Shown here: in pieces, positions 53,346 to 63,195 of the stretch
How the letters are laid out: each line of letters starts with the position of its first letter
How positions within the stretch are numbered: the stretch's first letter is position 1
Source of the DNA: Parietaria judaica
Taxonomy: Eukaryota; Streptophyta; Magnoliopsida; Rosales; Urticaceae
Reading direction: 5' to 3'
DNA length: 64,000 nucleotides
Assembly (NCBI GenBank): GCA_954871525.1
Contig: OX940865.1
Span: 1,736,001 to 1,800,000, forward strand
The notes under the pieces: generated by a model
Seen by the model: the letters and a program-made list of their open reading frames with translations, nothing else
Database searches by the model: none
What the model was told of the DNA's origin: nothing
Translations under genes and position numbers: made by a program

Positions 53346-53400
53346 CCACCTTTGCTTGTCGTATGGAGAGAGCTTCGGTGGGGTGGAGTTGCCTCAGGGG

Positions 53401-54027
53401 TGGAGCTTGTCGTAAGGAATAATCGAAGAAAATCCCTGATTTCTTTATTTTATTCTTTAAAATAATTAGACTAGGTTAGGTTAAGATCTATGGAAACTTC
53501 CTTCCTTCTTCCTTTCTTTCTTTCTCTCTTTCTTTCTTCCTTCCTTTCTATAGAGAATTTGTCATAATATGAATAAAGGTGGTAAAGTCTCTTTTAGGTG
53601 AGGAGAGATTTTAGTATGGTGGTGGTAGGAAAAGATTAAAGTTTTGCTAAGATCTAAAAAGGTGTTAGCATAGTAATGGTAAGTTGGAGTGAAGATGTAA
53701 TTCATGGAGAATGAGTGTGTATTTATAAACATCGGGAAAGCCTTGGGGGTAGGATTGTCTTTCTAAGGGTGAAGACATTTCATGGGGGTATAATGGTCCA
53801 TATGTAAGGGCATATGGCGTCTTTTCAATGTGGGAGAGTGCTTGAGGGGTAGTTTTGGGATTAATGAGAAGTTTGAATAAGGTTCATGTGTGTATAAATG
53901 ACATTGGGGGTATTTGTGTCATTTGTGAACGTAGAGAAATCATCAAATGTTAAGGCATGTGTTTAAGGGTATTTAGGACCTTTCTTAGCTTCCTTGGATG
54001 TGAAGGAAGTGTGAAGGGTACAATCGA
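53401..54027. other. Unassigned, with polypyrimidine tract
   Basis: CTTCCTTCTTCCTTTCTTTC-type pyrimidine tract at about 53501-53552. The rest has many GGGGGTA / GAATAAGG words and no open frame of interest. Confidence 0.4.
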
Positions 54028-54364
54028 GTGAGTGGAACACGTTTTTGAGGGTGTTGATCAAGGCAGGGAGCATTCTACCGCCGGTGCTCTGGTGTCTTGC
54101 GGCAGGCAGCTCAGAGGCATGGAACCACGGCACAAAGCTAAGAGGCTTGGAACCATGGCAGGAAGCTAGGAGGCATGGAACCACGACTGGAAGTTGAGAG
54201 GCATAGATCCACAACATGAAGCTGGAGGGCATAGATTCACGACAGGAAGTGAGGGGCATGGAATCACGGAAGGAAGCTGAAAGGCATGGAACCACGGAAG
54301 GAAGCTGAAAGGCATTGAACCACGACAGGAAGCTGAAAGACATGGAACCACGACAGGAAGCTGG
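54028..54364. repeat. 28-bp minisatellite locus 3 with conserved 5' flank
   Basis: GTGAGTGGAACACGTTTTTG...GTGCTCTGGTGTC, as at 28181, is followed by about nine 28-base units (GGCATGGAACCACGACAGGAAGCTGAAA-type). The array is cut at 54364 by the copia LTR. The 179- and 61-codon minus frames across it are repeat translations. Confidence 0.88.
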
Positions 54365-56372
54365 TGTTGGGAATCCGGATTCGGATCCTGATATTATTAT
54401 CACGAAATGAGCCTCTAAGCCGTCTGGGTAACATTTAAAAATTAATATTAAAGCGGAAAACTTGTTATTCGTACAACGGTCCGGATATTCGATAATAACC
54501 ATTGCTCAAGATCTGATAAATGTTATGCAATTTAATATTCATAAATTATTAACAATAATCTACTCTATAGGAAATAAATAGAAAGCAATAAATGGTCGCA
54601 TTTATTAACCCAATACATAAGGTTGTACTCAGTTGATGACTTTCGGCTGAGCGTTCTGAATTTGGCAAGGCTCGACGGTGCTGAGGGAAACACCCGTGAT
54701 CTTTCGGGATATTCTCCTGGATTCCTCGTACCGAAGCATGGGCTTCCCCGGCAGGACTCCGTCACAAACTTTAACTGATGATTATTTTTAACATTCCGGA
54801 GATTTGTCTCTCAAGCCGAACCAGAGAGAGATATCATAGGATAAATTCGCAGACCTTAAAGAGGACGGAGAGTTCAAATTTTTCTCTAGGGAGAGGTGTG
54901 AAAATGTGTTCAATGAGCTCCATATTTATACGCTCAGACTGTAACCGAATTGGAGATTTTTCCTCCCTAATTTCAAATTTCATTAATTAAATATAATTAA
55001 TTATCTCAATCCAATGGTTTAGATTTAATCTTATCTAAATCCAATGGATATAATTAATCAGGGTTTTAATTAAATAATAAATAGATGATAAGATCGAATA
55101 ATTTAATCTTGTCATCTTATCCTTATATTTACTCGAATTGTATATATATGTATATATATATATATATAATAAATTCCAATTCTTAATTATCCAGATCCAA
55201 TGGTTGAGCTAAATCTTAAACCGATCTAATGGATCAAATTAATTAAGGATAAAGTCAAATACCCTAGGGTTTTATCAAAACCCTAATTCGAATTCTTATC
55301 CTCATTTTATTCAAAAATTATATATAATATATATATATTTAATTGATTTCTAATCCGACGGTAAAGATTAAATCTTAAAACCGATCCAGCGGATACAATT
55401 AATTAACAAAATTCTAAATTCCTAAGCTTGATCACCAACCTATAAATTAATTAGGGTTAAAATCAATTATCTTAATCCGACAGTTGATATTAAATCCTAA
55501 CCGATCCAATGGATTAAATTTATTTTAGAGTTTTGCTCAAATACCAAAACATTTGGTACTTACGCCGCAAACATGGAAAGACCGAATCCTGTTATTCGAA
55601 TTTACTAGGGTTTCATATCATGAACCGTAATACGAATTTACACATATTAAATATATATAAATATATAAATTTATTAATTATTAATATGGTACTAATAATT
55701 AAATCCAAATAATTAAATTATACTAATATCCTCTGACCTCAATATCACACATCCAAATGTCATGGTGACACACCATCATTTAAATTCGTGACATGTGATT
55801 TAATTTCACGGTTTACTGAAACGATCATAAACTGAGAAGTTCTCTAAATCTCAAAGCGTACGTCGAAACGAATCGGTTCCAATAGAAAAGTGTCTTAGAT
55901 TTTATTTCCAACAACTTTTGTTTTGACAGAAAATCCAAATTCTACTTTCTTTTGTCATTTAATTTTGGTTACCAAAATATGGTACTTTTGCCACGCTACT
56001 AATAAAACTATCTAATGTCTAACTTGACTTTAGTTTTATAAGTCTTGCCTAATGATTCATACATAACAATATGTTTATATCACATACGTATCATCCATTA
56101 CGAAGCTATCCTGGGGACCATGGACCTGTATCACTTAAGCTCCAATGAACTGCTAGGATCTCCGTCAAACCTCGGTGTAATTCCACTATAAACCCGAGGC
56201 TGCACTCTTTAGTGATACAATATATATTATTCCCATTATTACACCAGGGTGTCCATTGAAACAATCAAATTTGGGTTACTGATCTTTCACTTGATGATCC
56301 ACACATATGCAGGCGATTTTTACCGTTTTCCCCTCATTGCATATTCATACTTAACTCAGTCACTAACATCTG
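54365..56372 (-). mobile_element. Copia LTR copy D, inverse, truncated
   Basis: It begins TGTTGGGAATCCGGA, the inverse of the LTR 3' end, directly after the minisatellite. It matches copies C and E through AACATTTAAAAATT, ACCCAATACATAAGG, GATATTCTCCTGGATTCCTC, the TATA region near 54925 and the CCATTGAAACAATC block near 56257. About 700 bases of the LTR start are missing at the right end near 56372. It is inserted into or fused with minisatellite loci on both sides. Confidence 0.8.
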
Positions 56373-56409
56373 TTTATGGGGTATAAATGAAATTTCTAGG
56401 GTGTTCCTT

Positions 56410-57289
56410 CGCTTTTTTTGTTAGTAAGGAAGAATGGGCAGGTGTTTCAGAGGCTTTATCTGTGGCTAAAACATGACTTTGAGGAAGCTCGTGGGGCTGA
56501 ATGGTCTTTAGCCGCGGATGCCTTGGTTGGCCGTGGCTGGGACGGATTAGGCTGGAAGCCTTCCTACAGCCGGGGGCTGAGGTTAAGCAGGCTGGGATGG
56601 ATGAGGCTACAACTCTTCCTATAGCTGGAGTGCTGAGATTACAAGCCTTCCTGTGGCTAGGTGAGCTGAAAGCCTTCCTGCGTCCTGGGGCCTGGGGCTG
56701 GAAGCTTTCGGGCAGCCAAAAGCCTTCTTGCGACTTGGGAGCTAAGTCTGGCAGCCTTCCTGCGGCTGGGCAGTTCAGGCAGAAAGCTTTCATGCGGCTG
56801 GGGGCTGAGGCTGGAAGCTTTCGTGCGGCTCTACGACTAGATGGTTGGCCACCGAGGCTATGGGTGAAAATTGTAGGATGTTCTTGGGAAAATTTGAACC
56901 GTGCTTAGGAATGTTTAGGGGCGGGAGTAGGACATAGTTGTGCGGTATTTTGGGTTTCGGCGACATTTCAGGGAGCCGTACAAAGTCGGTGCATACTAAG
57001 GAGCGTGGGTAAGGAGGCCTGGGAATTCATAGAGGCCATTATTAGGGGCAGGCCCTGCGTTACACGAGAGTGTGCCGTGGGTTGGTAAGCAGGCCGCACG
57101 GGGGCGTCAGGAGGTGCTTGGCTGCCGCAAGGGGCTGCCCCGCTACTGGCGCAAGAAGACCCTGCGCCTGGCATGTGCTTCCTGCTGCAGGGCTGCCCTT
57201 TGCCTGGCACGCTAGGGTTCCTTGCTGCGGGGGCTGCTCTGCGGCTAGCACGGCAAGGTATTCTTGCCGCGGAGGCTTCTCTGCGGCTG
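56410..57289. repeat. GC-rich minisatellite, ~28-32 bp units
   Basis: From 56490 to 56850 units of the type AGCCTTCCTGCGGCTGGGGG CTGAGG recur at spacings of 27-32 bases (56558, 56645, 56672, 56722, 56754, 56786, 56816). From about 57100 a related GCTGCCGCAAGGGGCTG / CTGGCACG pattern follows. Open frames on both strands (56374-56908, 56968-57408, 57060-57393) are translations of these repeats with no domain. The unit sequence differs from the 28-bp loci, but the downstream tail is shared with the 29.9-30.8 kb locus. Confidence 0.75.
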
Positions 57290-57445
57290 GCCGACTTGTT
57301 ATTTTTTTTAGTGATCTTTTCTTCCTTGTCGCCTTTCAAAGTGCTTTCCGAGTACTTCCTCGGACCTCTAAGAGTTTCTTGGAAGATTTCTGAGCGGTAT
57401 AGAATCAACTTTTCCCAAGACCAAAAATCACCAACAACGAGTTAT
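57290..57445. repeat. Tail shared with 30560-30720
   Basis: Blocks TTTTCTTCCTTG, GTTTCTTGGAAGATTTC, CAACTTTTCCCAAGACCAAA and ATCACCAACAACGAG occur in the same order and spacing as in the tail of minisatellite locus 2. Confidence 0.55.
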
Positions 57446-57799
57446 CCAAATGGAGTAGCAGCTAAATCCGTGATAATTTTCAAAGGACGCTAATTTTTTT
57501 CCCCACAGCACATATGTGTTCCGTTGTCTGGCTGCATTTAATGACTTGATTCTCTAAACAAGGGAATTCACAATTGTCAATGATAAACGAAATAAGTAGA
57601 AACAGGTACAACGTGGCTTAAACTTCAAAATATTGGCTTTTCAAAAGAAACATATATATATAATATATATTTTTTTTATCTATTTTTGTTGAAATCTATT
57701 TACCCTATTTAGTTGTTGTTTACGTTATTTCTCACCTCAACAGTCACAAAAATAAATGTGGAATTTTGATTTGAATTTTTTAACGAGATTATCTGGATA
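57446..57799. other. AT-rich sequence, no gene seen
   Basis: Contains an alternating AT run near 57653-57670 and no recognisable feature. Confidence 0.5.
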
Positions 57800-58085
57800 T
57801 TGATATCCGCGACGTCAATACTCATTACTACAAATTGCTTATTAGACCACGCCGATTTAACCACGGAAGTCAAAATTCATGGTTTAAATTCAAGTTTAGA
57901 CAACAGAAATCATAAAGCATGGTTTAAAAACCAGTCTACCGTTGTCTCGCCGTGGGAAGTTGCGGCGTACTCTCTATTTTACCACGGAAATCTTTTCCGT
58001 GGTTAACGATGTGTCATTTACAGGTTAATACACCACGGTAGATATAATTATACCACAGCTTTATCCTTTGCGATGATGGGTAAAC
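57800..58085. repeat. CCACGG-motif cluster, DNA-transposon subterminal-like
   Basis: ACCACGCCG, ACCACGGAAG, CCGTGGG, ACCACGGAAA, TCCGTGGTTAA, CACCACGGTAG and ACCACAGC occur within 250 bases in both orientations, next to CATTACTACAAATTG. This resembles the motif-dense ends of CACTA or similar elements, but no terminus pair was found. The 68-codon frame at 57800-58006 is not a gene. Confidence 0.4.
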
Positions 58086-58614
58086 AGGTGTCGTGTTTAA
58101 GAGAATCAGGTCCCACGTAGTTTGGGGTTAGTGATAAACGGCGGGTGAATGATGGTGTGGTTTGACTCGTCGGAATTGCCGTAATTGGCAGTGCGGGGGT
58201 GACCCGTGGGCCGATGGCTGGTTATTACCAGCGTGATGTGCTCTTCTTCGACCTCGTTGGTGCTGGTAAGCTCACTATCGAACTTCCCTCGTGTTAGCGA
58301 AGTACAGTGAGAGCCTTGACCTAACGAGGTGTGCTCCTTTCTCGACCTTGTCGGGGTAGGTGGCCTCGTATGACAAGGGGCCTTTTCCTGACGAAGGGAA
58401 GCTCCGTCTCTGTCGACCTCACAGGTGGTGGTGTGGTTTCCCACATAACAAGGGACAACTTAGCTGAACCGTCGAACAACCTTTCTCCTCAGGCCTAAGA
58501 CTCTTCTTCTAGATCGATCTAAGCTCTTAACTCAAGTCATTTCCTCTTTAGAGTAGACGAGTTCTTAGAGAGAGAAAGCTAGAGAGAGAAGCTCTAGAGA
58601 AAGCTGTGAGTGAG
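58086..58614 (-). mobile_element. Repeat H copy 2 (gypsy-like LTR segment, inverse), cut at 58614
   Basis: The reverse complement matches 5590-5980: CACTCACAGCTTTCTC leader, AGAAGAGTCTTAG, CGACGG.TTCGACGA, GGAGCTTCCCTTCGTCAGGA, AGGCCCCTTGTC and GAGGCCACCTACCCCGACAA. Its leader ends abruptly at 58614 where the Tat LTR starts, so the Tat element inserted into it. The minus-strand frame at 58106-58444 is not supported as a gene. Confidence 0.7.
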
Positions 58615-60280
58615 TGTTATGGATAAAAACAGGATTGATATTCGTAAACGAATTAGTTAAACGGGAATTACCGTATTTATTTCCTTTAATTAATTAGTTA
58701 ATTCAATTAATCTTTTAATTAAGATTATGAATTAATTAATTCAATTTCAAAACCCAAAACTCCTTTCGGAGGCCCGTTTTCGAAAAACAAAGTGTCTCGG
58801 TGTTCGTAAAAATATGAGAACACCCAAAAACGACATAAAATTTGTAAAAAACGAACAAGGGACAAGCCTGGGAGTAAAAAAACATCGAAGGCCATTCGGT
58901 GGAACCCACAGAGGCAACAACTTGCAGTATCACGCCACGTGGCGAGCCCAGAGGCTGTCTCACCTCGCAGGGTCCACCTGGAGCCCCCACCTCGCCCCAC
59001 TTGCGAGGGGTTGGCTTCATCAGCCACGTGTAGGGCCCGGATCCCTGGCCAGCCCCACTTGTGGGCGTCCCCTCGCCCACTTGCGAGGCGCGAGGCTGGG
59101 GAAAGCCACGTGTAGGGCCCGGATGGGCCCTGGCTGATTCCGAGCAAGCAAGTGGCCCCCCTATGGGAGCTCCGTGGCCATCCAATCCCGCACGAACGGC
59201 GGGATCGGTCCATCTTGATTCGGGAACCTAAAAAATAAATAAAAAATTACCCGAGGACCCCTGAAACAATATTTTATTTCACGTGGGCCCGCAGATCCTA
59301 TTATAATTAGAAGCTCAGTTGAGTTAAACGGTAACTCATTCGATGTTTCTCTCTTTCTACCCCCGATATACTCGGATCGTTGTAATGTTGAGCGTCGGAG
59401 GTGAATCAGGGGGTATCCCTCTGTTTCCCTTGACCTCGGGTAGCCCTTTTTTCAGGTCCTTAAAAGTGAGAGATTTACGAAAAAGCGGAAGTCCTGGTGA
59501 AATTCCTACTTGGTCCTTGGCCCGCCTTATAGGCCCAGTTCTACGCGGTGCCCAGTCTATCTCCAGTCCATTGCGCGGCTGAGGGTATAGCCTGCGCACA
59601 CGAGCCTGGGCCCACAATTTAGGACGAGGGGCCCGACCTAGGGGAATTTCTACTAAGATCCGGACGACTGAGGGATTATTCTGAGGAGAATCCCCTAGAG
59701 AAAATCCTAGGGAAGGTCCATGACCACACCTGTCCTTGTTCTAAGCTCAGCGCGGCCTAAGTTCTGTCTCCTAGTCCCTGTATCTGAATAAGATACCATG
59801 ACTCCGCGGATAGTTCCAGCCCGGACTAGAACACGACATATCAGGTCGAGAGTGTAACCTCCCAGGGTTCACTTCCTGGTCAAAAGCACTCCCCCGTTCA
59901 CTGGTACCTACGATCTGAGTGGTTCCCGGACCTGTAACCCCGGCCCGTGGCCCTGTGGTAACAGGTAGTGCGTAGCCTGGATCGCCTAGGACCCCGAACG
60001 GCCAAGAGAATTTTGACCCGAAAAGTTCCAGGAACGCCTGCTCAGGGCCCCACATCAGCCAATTAAAACCTCGCCCTAAAGTCAACAGCAATCGCCCAGG
60101 AGTCAACGGGAGTCACGAGGAACGATCATTGACAATAAAATTTGTCATCCTCAACACAGGGCCATCCAAGGCCCATCCAAAAGTCAACAGAAGCCCGCCA
60201 CGTCATCAAACAACATTGGGCCAGGCCCAACATCAACAAATGGGCCTCTTTAATGTTTGGTCCAAAAAACGGCTTCAACA
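58615..60280 (+). repeat. 5' LTR of Tat family 2 copy 2
   Basis: 1666 bases, TGTTATGGAT...GGCTTCAACA, aligned end to end with the split LTR at 45312-49659. Open frames on both strands inside (58725-59213, 58736-59185, 58814-59137, 59343-59617, 59771-60106) are GC-rich LTR sequence. Confidence 0.88.
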
Positions 60281-60283
60281 TTT

Positions 60284-60300
60284 TGGCGCTAGAAGGAGGG
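60284..60300 (+). other. Primer-binding site, Tat family 2 copy 2
   Basis: TGGCGCTAGAAGGAGGG, three bases after the LTR. Confidence 0.82.
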
Positions 60301-60368
60301 GGCTCACGAATTCAATCCTCTGAATAACCTTACCAAAAAATAGCTGTTGGTTTCACCAAACCAAAGAA

Positions 60369-60521
60369 ATGTCGTTCAAAACAACGGAAGGCACTCCCTC
60401 TCATCCTACAAAGAGCATCGCTCTGAATACTCGGGCCAAGGTCCACGCTCGTCGAAAGCAGGTCCGCCTCCTGCCGGAGACAAGCACCCGCCAGGAACCA
60501 GCACTCAGCGAGGAAAGATAG
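60369..60521 (+). pseudogene. Gag N-terminal fragment, copy 2
   Basis: The 50-codon frame starts MSFKTTEGTPSHPTKSIALN and continues TRAKVHARRKQVRLLPETST to a TAG at 60519-60521. It aligns with the gag starts at 49730 and (in reverse) 43727. It is the true gag start of this family. The sequence stops being collinear with gag near 60521, where the rearrangement begins. Confidence 0.7.
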
Positions 60522-60754
60522 GCTCGATGGCCTGAGTGCTTGGAGCTCCAAGGAAGCCCTTGACGGAAAGTCTTTTCATCCTCCGTTGAGGGATTCCTCG
60601 GGGCTTTCCTCCTCTACGAGATGCAAAGACTCCCGCTTCCTCGTCAAAGATAGGCTCGTGGTATTCGTCGACGGCCTGAAAAGGTTAGGCTCGTGGCTTA
60701 TGCTTGAACAACTTCTTCCTTCGTAGGCGCTCTCTCTCTCTCTGTAGACTGAAG
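60522..60754. other. Rearrangement junction with inverted gag scrap
   Basis: On the minus strand, about 60640 to 60580 reads RKRESLHLVEEESPEESLNG. This corresponds to the acidic EEEIPEEALEL region of gag found in forward orientation at about 49965. A GGCCTGAAAAGG word near 60674 matches gag sequence near 50393 in forward orientation. So gag sequence here is shuffled and partly inverted, right beside the cyclophilin start. A TCTCTCTCTCTC run at about 60731-60743 is probably the cyclophilin 5' UTR. Confidence 0.55.
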
Positions 60755-61960
60755 ATGTGGGCAAATGCAGAAGGAAGCGCACCAGAGGTGACCCTGGAGA
60801 CCTCTATGGGACCTTTCACCGTCGAGGTTACTTCTCTTCTTCTTCCTTTCTTCCATTTTTGCCACTCCAGAAGAAGCTTCCTTGTGTTTCATTTCTGTTC
60901 CCAATAACCCTAAATCCGAACCCGTTTCAAGTTTCGTTGTCGTAGATCGATTGTGTTTGTGTAAAACCACTCTTAGCTTCTTGAATTCAAAGTTCCATGA
61001 TGTATATCACAGCTCGAATCCGAGGGGAGCGTATATAACGTGGGAGGGGCCGAATAATTACGGTATAATTACCGAATTTTTATTCATGTCCTGAACTTGT
61101 TACGCCTTTGGTTAAACTTGAACAACAGCAATTGTTCGACGCTATTATTAAATTAGAGACATATGCATGTTCTAGCTAACCAAACCTTAACTCGACATGG
61201 ATAAAATGTACCTCGATGATTTTTTTGTGGCCTTCGGGCACTATTGCTGCCTAATATCCCTAATATATAAGAGTAAAAAGTGAATTTTATCCACAAATAT
61301 CCGCAAGTGAAGTAAAAGATATGATTACAGCTTTTGAATTGCTTCAAAGCGCAAATGTTTTAATTCATACGTCGTCCGGTACTTTTTTGAAATACTATAT
61401 TTTTACTGACATTGCAATATTAGTTGGTGATTGCCTAGTTAAAGTATCGATGACTTCAATGCTATTTGATTTTGGATTATAATTTTTTGGTTAATACGAT
61501 TATACATTATTTGTTTTTTAATTTGATTAGGAGTTTATAGTGCAAGGAGGTGACCCCACCGGGACCGGAAGAGGTGGAGAATCCATCTACGGGTAATGCA
61601 TTTGTGTGTTATCATTGTTCTATGAAATTCTGATTTTAGGAGGTTTTGGTAAGAGCTGTTTGTTTTCTCGTGTTATTTCAGTGCAAAGTTTGAGGATGAC
61701 CTGAAGCCGGAGTTGAAGCACACTGGAGCTGCGATTTTATCTATGGCAAATTTCGGGCCCAATACTAACGGGGGTCAGTTATTTATAACCTTTGCTCCTT
61801 GTCCATCACTCGACGGTAATTCTAATATGTATTCTAAGAATATGTGGAAGTGATTCTGACATCTCTTCAAGATCATATCTCGGCATTCTTTGCTTGTTTA
61901 GGATTCATGAAATTGAAACTGCGATAGTATTCCCGTACAGGAAGATTGTCTGAATTATAA
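60755..61960 (+). pseudogene. Captured cyclophilin (peptidyl-prolyl isomerase) gene fragment with introns
   Basis: Exon 60755-60826 encodes MWANAEGSAPEVTLETSMGP FTVE, the start of the CYP18-2/PPIL1-type cyclophilins. After a long intron-like gap an exon at 61541-61592 (acceptor TTTATAG, donor GG|GTAATG) encodes VQGGDPTGTGRGGESIYG. After a short intron an exon at 61682-61815 (acceptor TTATTTCAG, donor ACG|GTAATT) encodes AKFEDDLKPELKHTGA, ILSMANFGPNTNGGQLFITF and PCPSLDG. The frame is kept across the 61541-61815 exons. The exon with the catalytic Arg (FHRI region) and the C-terminal exon are missing, so the piece cannot encode an active isomerase. Intact parents of this type are nuclear, spliceosome-associated prolyl isomerases. 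QLF replaces the usual QFF and MANFGP the usual MANAGP. Confidence 0.85.
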
Positions 61961-61964
61961 ATGC

Positions 61965-62450
61965 TGACCATACAACTCATGGCGATAGCAGCAAAGGATA
62001 TCGCAGTCGACGAATACTTCGGCGGCCGGAACTGGCTCAACTCAGATAGTTAATACCGAGACGATCGAAAAGGTGGCAACAACGAGCCGCAGGGAAAGAA
62101 ACATCGTCAAAACTCTGGAAACAAACCCCCGCTGCACAAGCGGGCGGAGAAATTCCGGAAAGACGCGAACTTCACCCCCTTGACGGCCTCGCCCGCAATG
62201 ATCTTCAGCCTACACGGAGATAAGTTCGGGAAACCACCCCCACTCAAGAAAAATTCCATGAAAGATATGAGCCGGTACTACGAGTATCACCAGGATCATG
62301 GCCACACAACATCAGAGTGCTATAAGCTGAAAAGACAGATCGAAGCTGATCCAATACGGGCAACTCAAGGAGTTTGTCAAAAATTTTGTTTCCGGAAACG
62401 AGAGCTCCAACAACCCTTGCCCGCAAGAGAATAGGCAACAACACGACGGC
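61965..62450 (+). pseudogene. Gag C-terminal fragment with zinc-knuckle region, copy 2
   Basis: Gag resumes with QLMAIAAKDIAVDEYF, equivalent to ARAAEDIAADEYF in the minus-strand element. After a frame change the 62180-62434 frame reads GDKFGKPPPLKKNSMKDMSR followed by YYEYHQDHGHTTSECYKLKR QIE. The first Cys of the usual Y-C-E-F-H pattern is Tyr here. The capsid core between the N-terminal and C-terminal gag parts is absent, having been displaced by the cyclophilin fragment. Confidence 0.8.
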
Positions 62451-62519
62451 GGCCCTGACCAGTCCTGCTCCGAAAAGGGGCTGGGAAGAGATAGGCCCCC
62501 TCAGTTCCATGTCATCTCA

Positions 62520-63195
62520 ACCATAATGAGCGGCCCGAAACCGGAGATTCAAGCAACCAACGGAAACGATACGCCCGGTCCCTCAAAGAGGATCAAGACA
62601 CGCACCATATCGACATCACCCACCTCGGGGGAGCATCCCACACGCTCCCCAGCCAAGAAATCACTTTCACCGAGCAGGAGGCTCGGAGAATCTCACAGCC
62701 GCACAAGGAAGCTATCGTAACCGCGTCCTCATCACCTACAGCCGAGTACGGCGAGTTCTGATTGACAACGAAAGCTCGGCCGATGTCATCTTCAAAACCA
62801 CTTTGGCCCAGATGAACCTAGAAGGACTTGTCCCTAGGCCGGTGAGGACACCCCTCTACGGTTTCAACGGCACACCTGTCTACACCGAAGGTGCCATCAC
62901 CCTACCCACGAAATTCGGCTCTGAAGACGCGGCCCTGACCACCAAAATGGTCAGGTACCTCGTAGTGGATCAACCTTCCGCCTACAACGTCATCTTGGGG
63001 CTGCCTAGCCTTAATAAACTACAAGCCATCGCGTCTAGCTTTCATCTACTCGTCAAATTCCCGACTGATAACGGGATAGGGGTTATGAAAGGTAGTCAGC
63101 GCGAATCCCGAAACTGCTACGCCCAGGGGACAAAGTTTGGGAAGAACAAGTCGGTCATCAACACCGTGCACCAGCTCGAGGAAGAACTTCCCGAC
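62520..63195 (+). pseudogene. Gag-protease spacer and aspartic protease, copy 2, truncated
   Basis: Around 62655-62715 one frame reads ITFTEQEARRISQPHKEAIV, the conserved block before the Tat protease. After a frame change RRVLIDNESSADVIFKTTLA (from about 62744) carries the active site, with DNES in place of DNGS. It continues LVPRPVRTPLYGFNGTPVYT and RYLVVDQPSAYNVILGLPSL, aligning with 41548-41960. The open frame (from 62803) runs into the copia LTR at 63196, so its last ~29 codons are foreign. Confidence 0.82.

Larger units (their letters stand above)
52156..53400 (-). repeat. LTR of the third Tat-like element, with internal tandem repeats
   Basis: It begins (plus strand) with TGTTGTCCGCG beside the primer-binding site. 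The outer end was not resolved, so 53400 is approximate. It contains two arrays of tandem repeats, listed separately. Open frames inside (52196-52399, 52356-52556, 52584-52811) are repeat translations. Confidence 0.5.
58615..63195 (+). mobile_element. Second Tat family, copy 2, carrying a captured cyclophilin fragment
   Basis: LTR (58615-60280), primer-binding site and gag start are in order. Part of gag is then replaced by a small inverted gag scrap and a cyclophilin gene fragment with introns (about 60755-61960). Gag resumes (61965-62450), followed by the Gag-protease spacer and protease (62520-63195). There the copia LTR at 63196 interrupts it, and the rest lies beyond the window. Gag parts on both sides are in the same orientation, so the foreign DNA lies inside one element. 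Confidence 0.82.

Noticed and set aside
56374..57408. Frames of 106-146 codons on both strands
   Set aside because: They follow the GC-rich minisatellite units; composition is repeat-driven and no domain is present.
57800..58006. 68-codon plus-strand frame
   Set aside because: It lies in a CCACGG-motif cluster of transposon-end type; no domain.
58725..59213. 162- and 149-codon minus frames
   Set aside because: Same reason: LTR sequence of Tat family 2, with no domain and overlapping in two frames.
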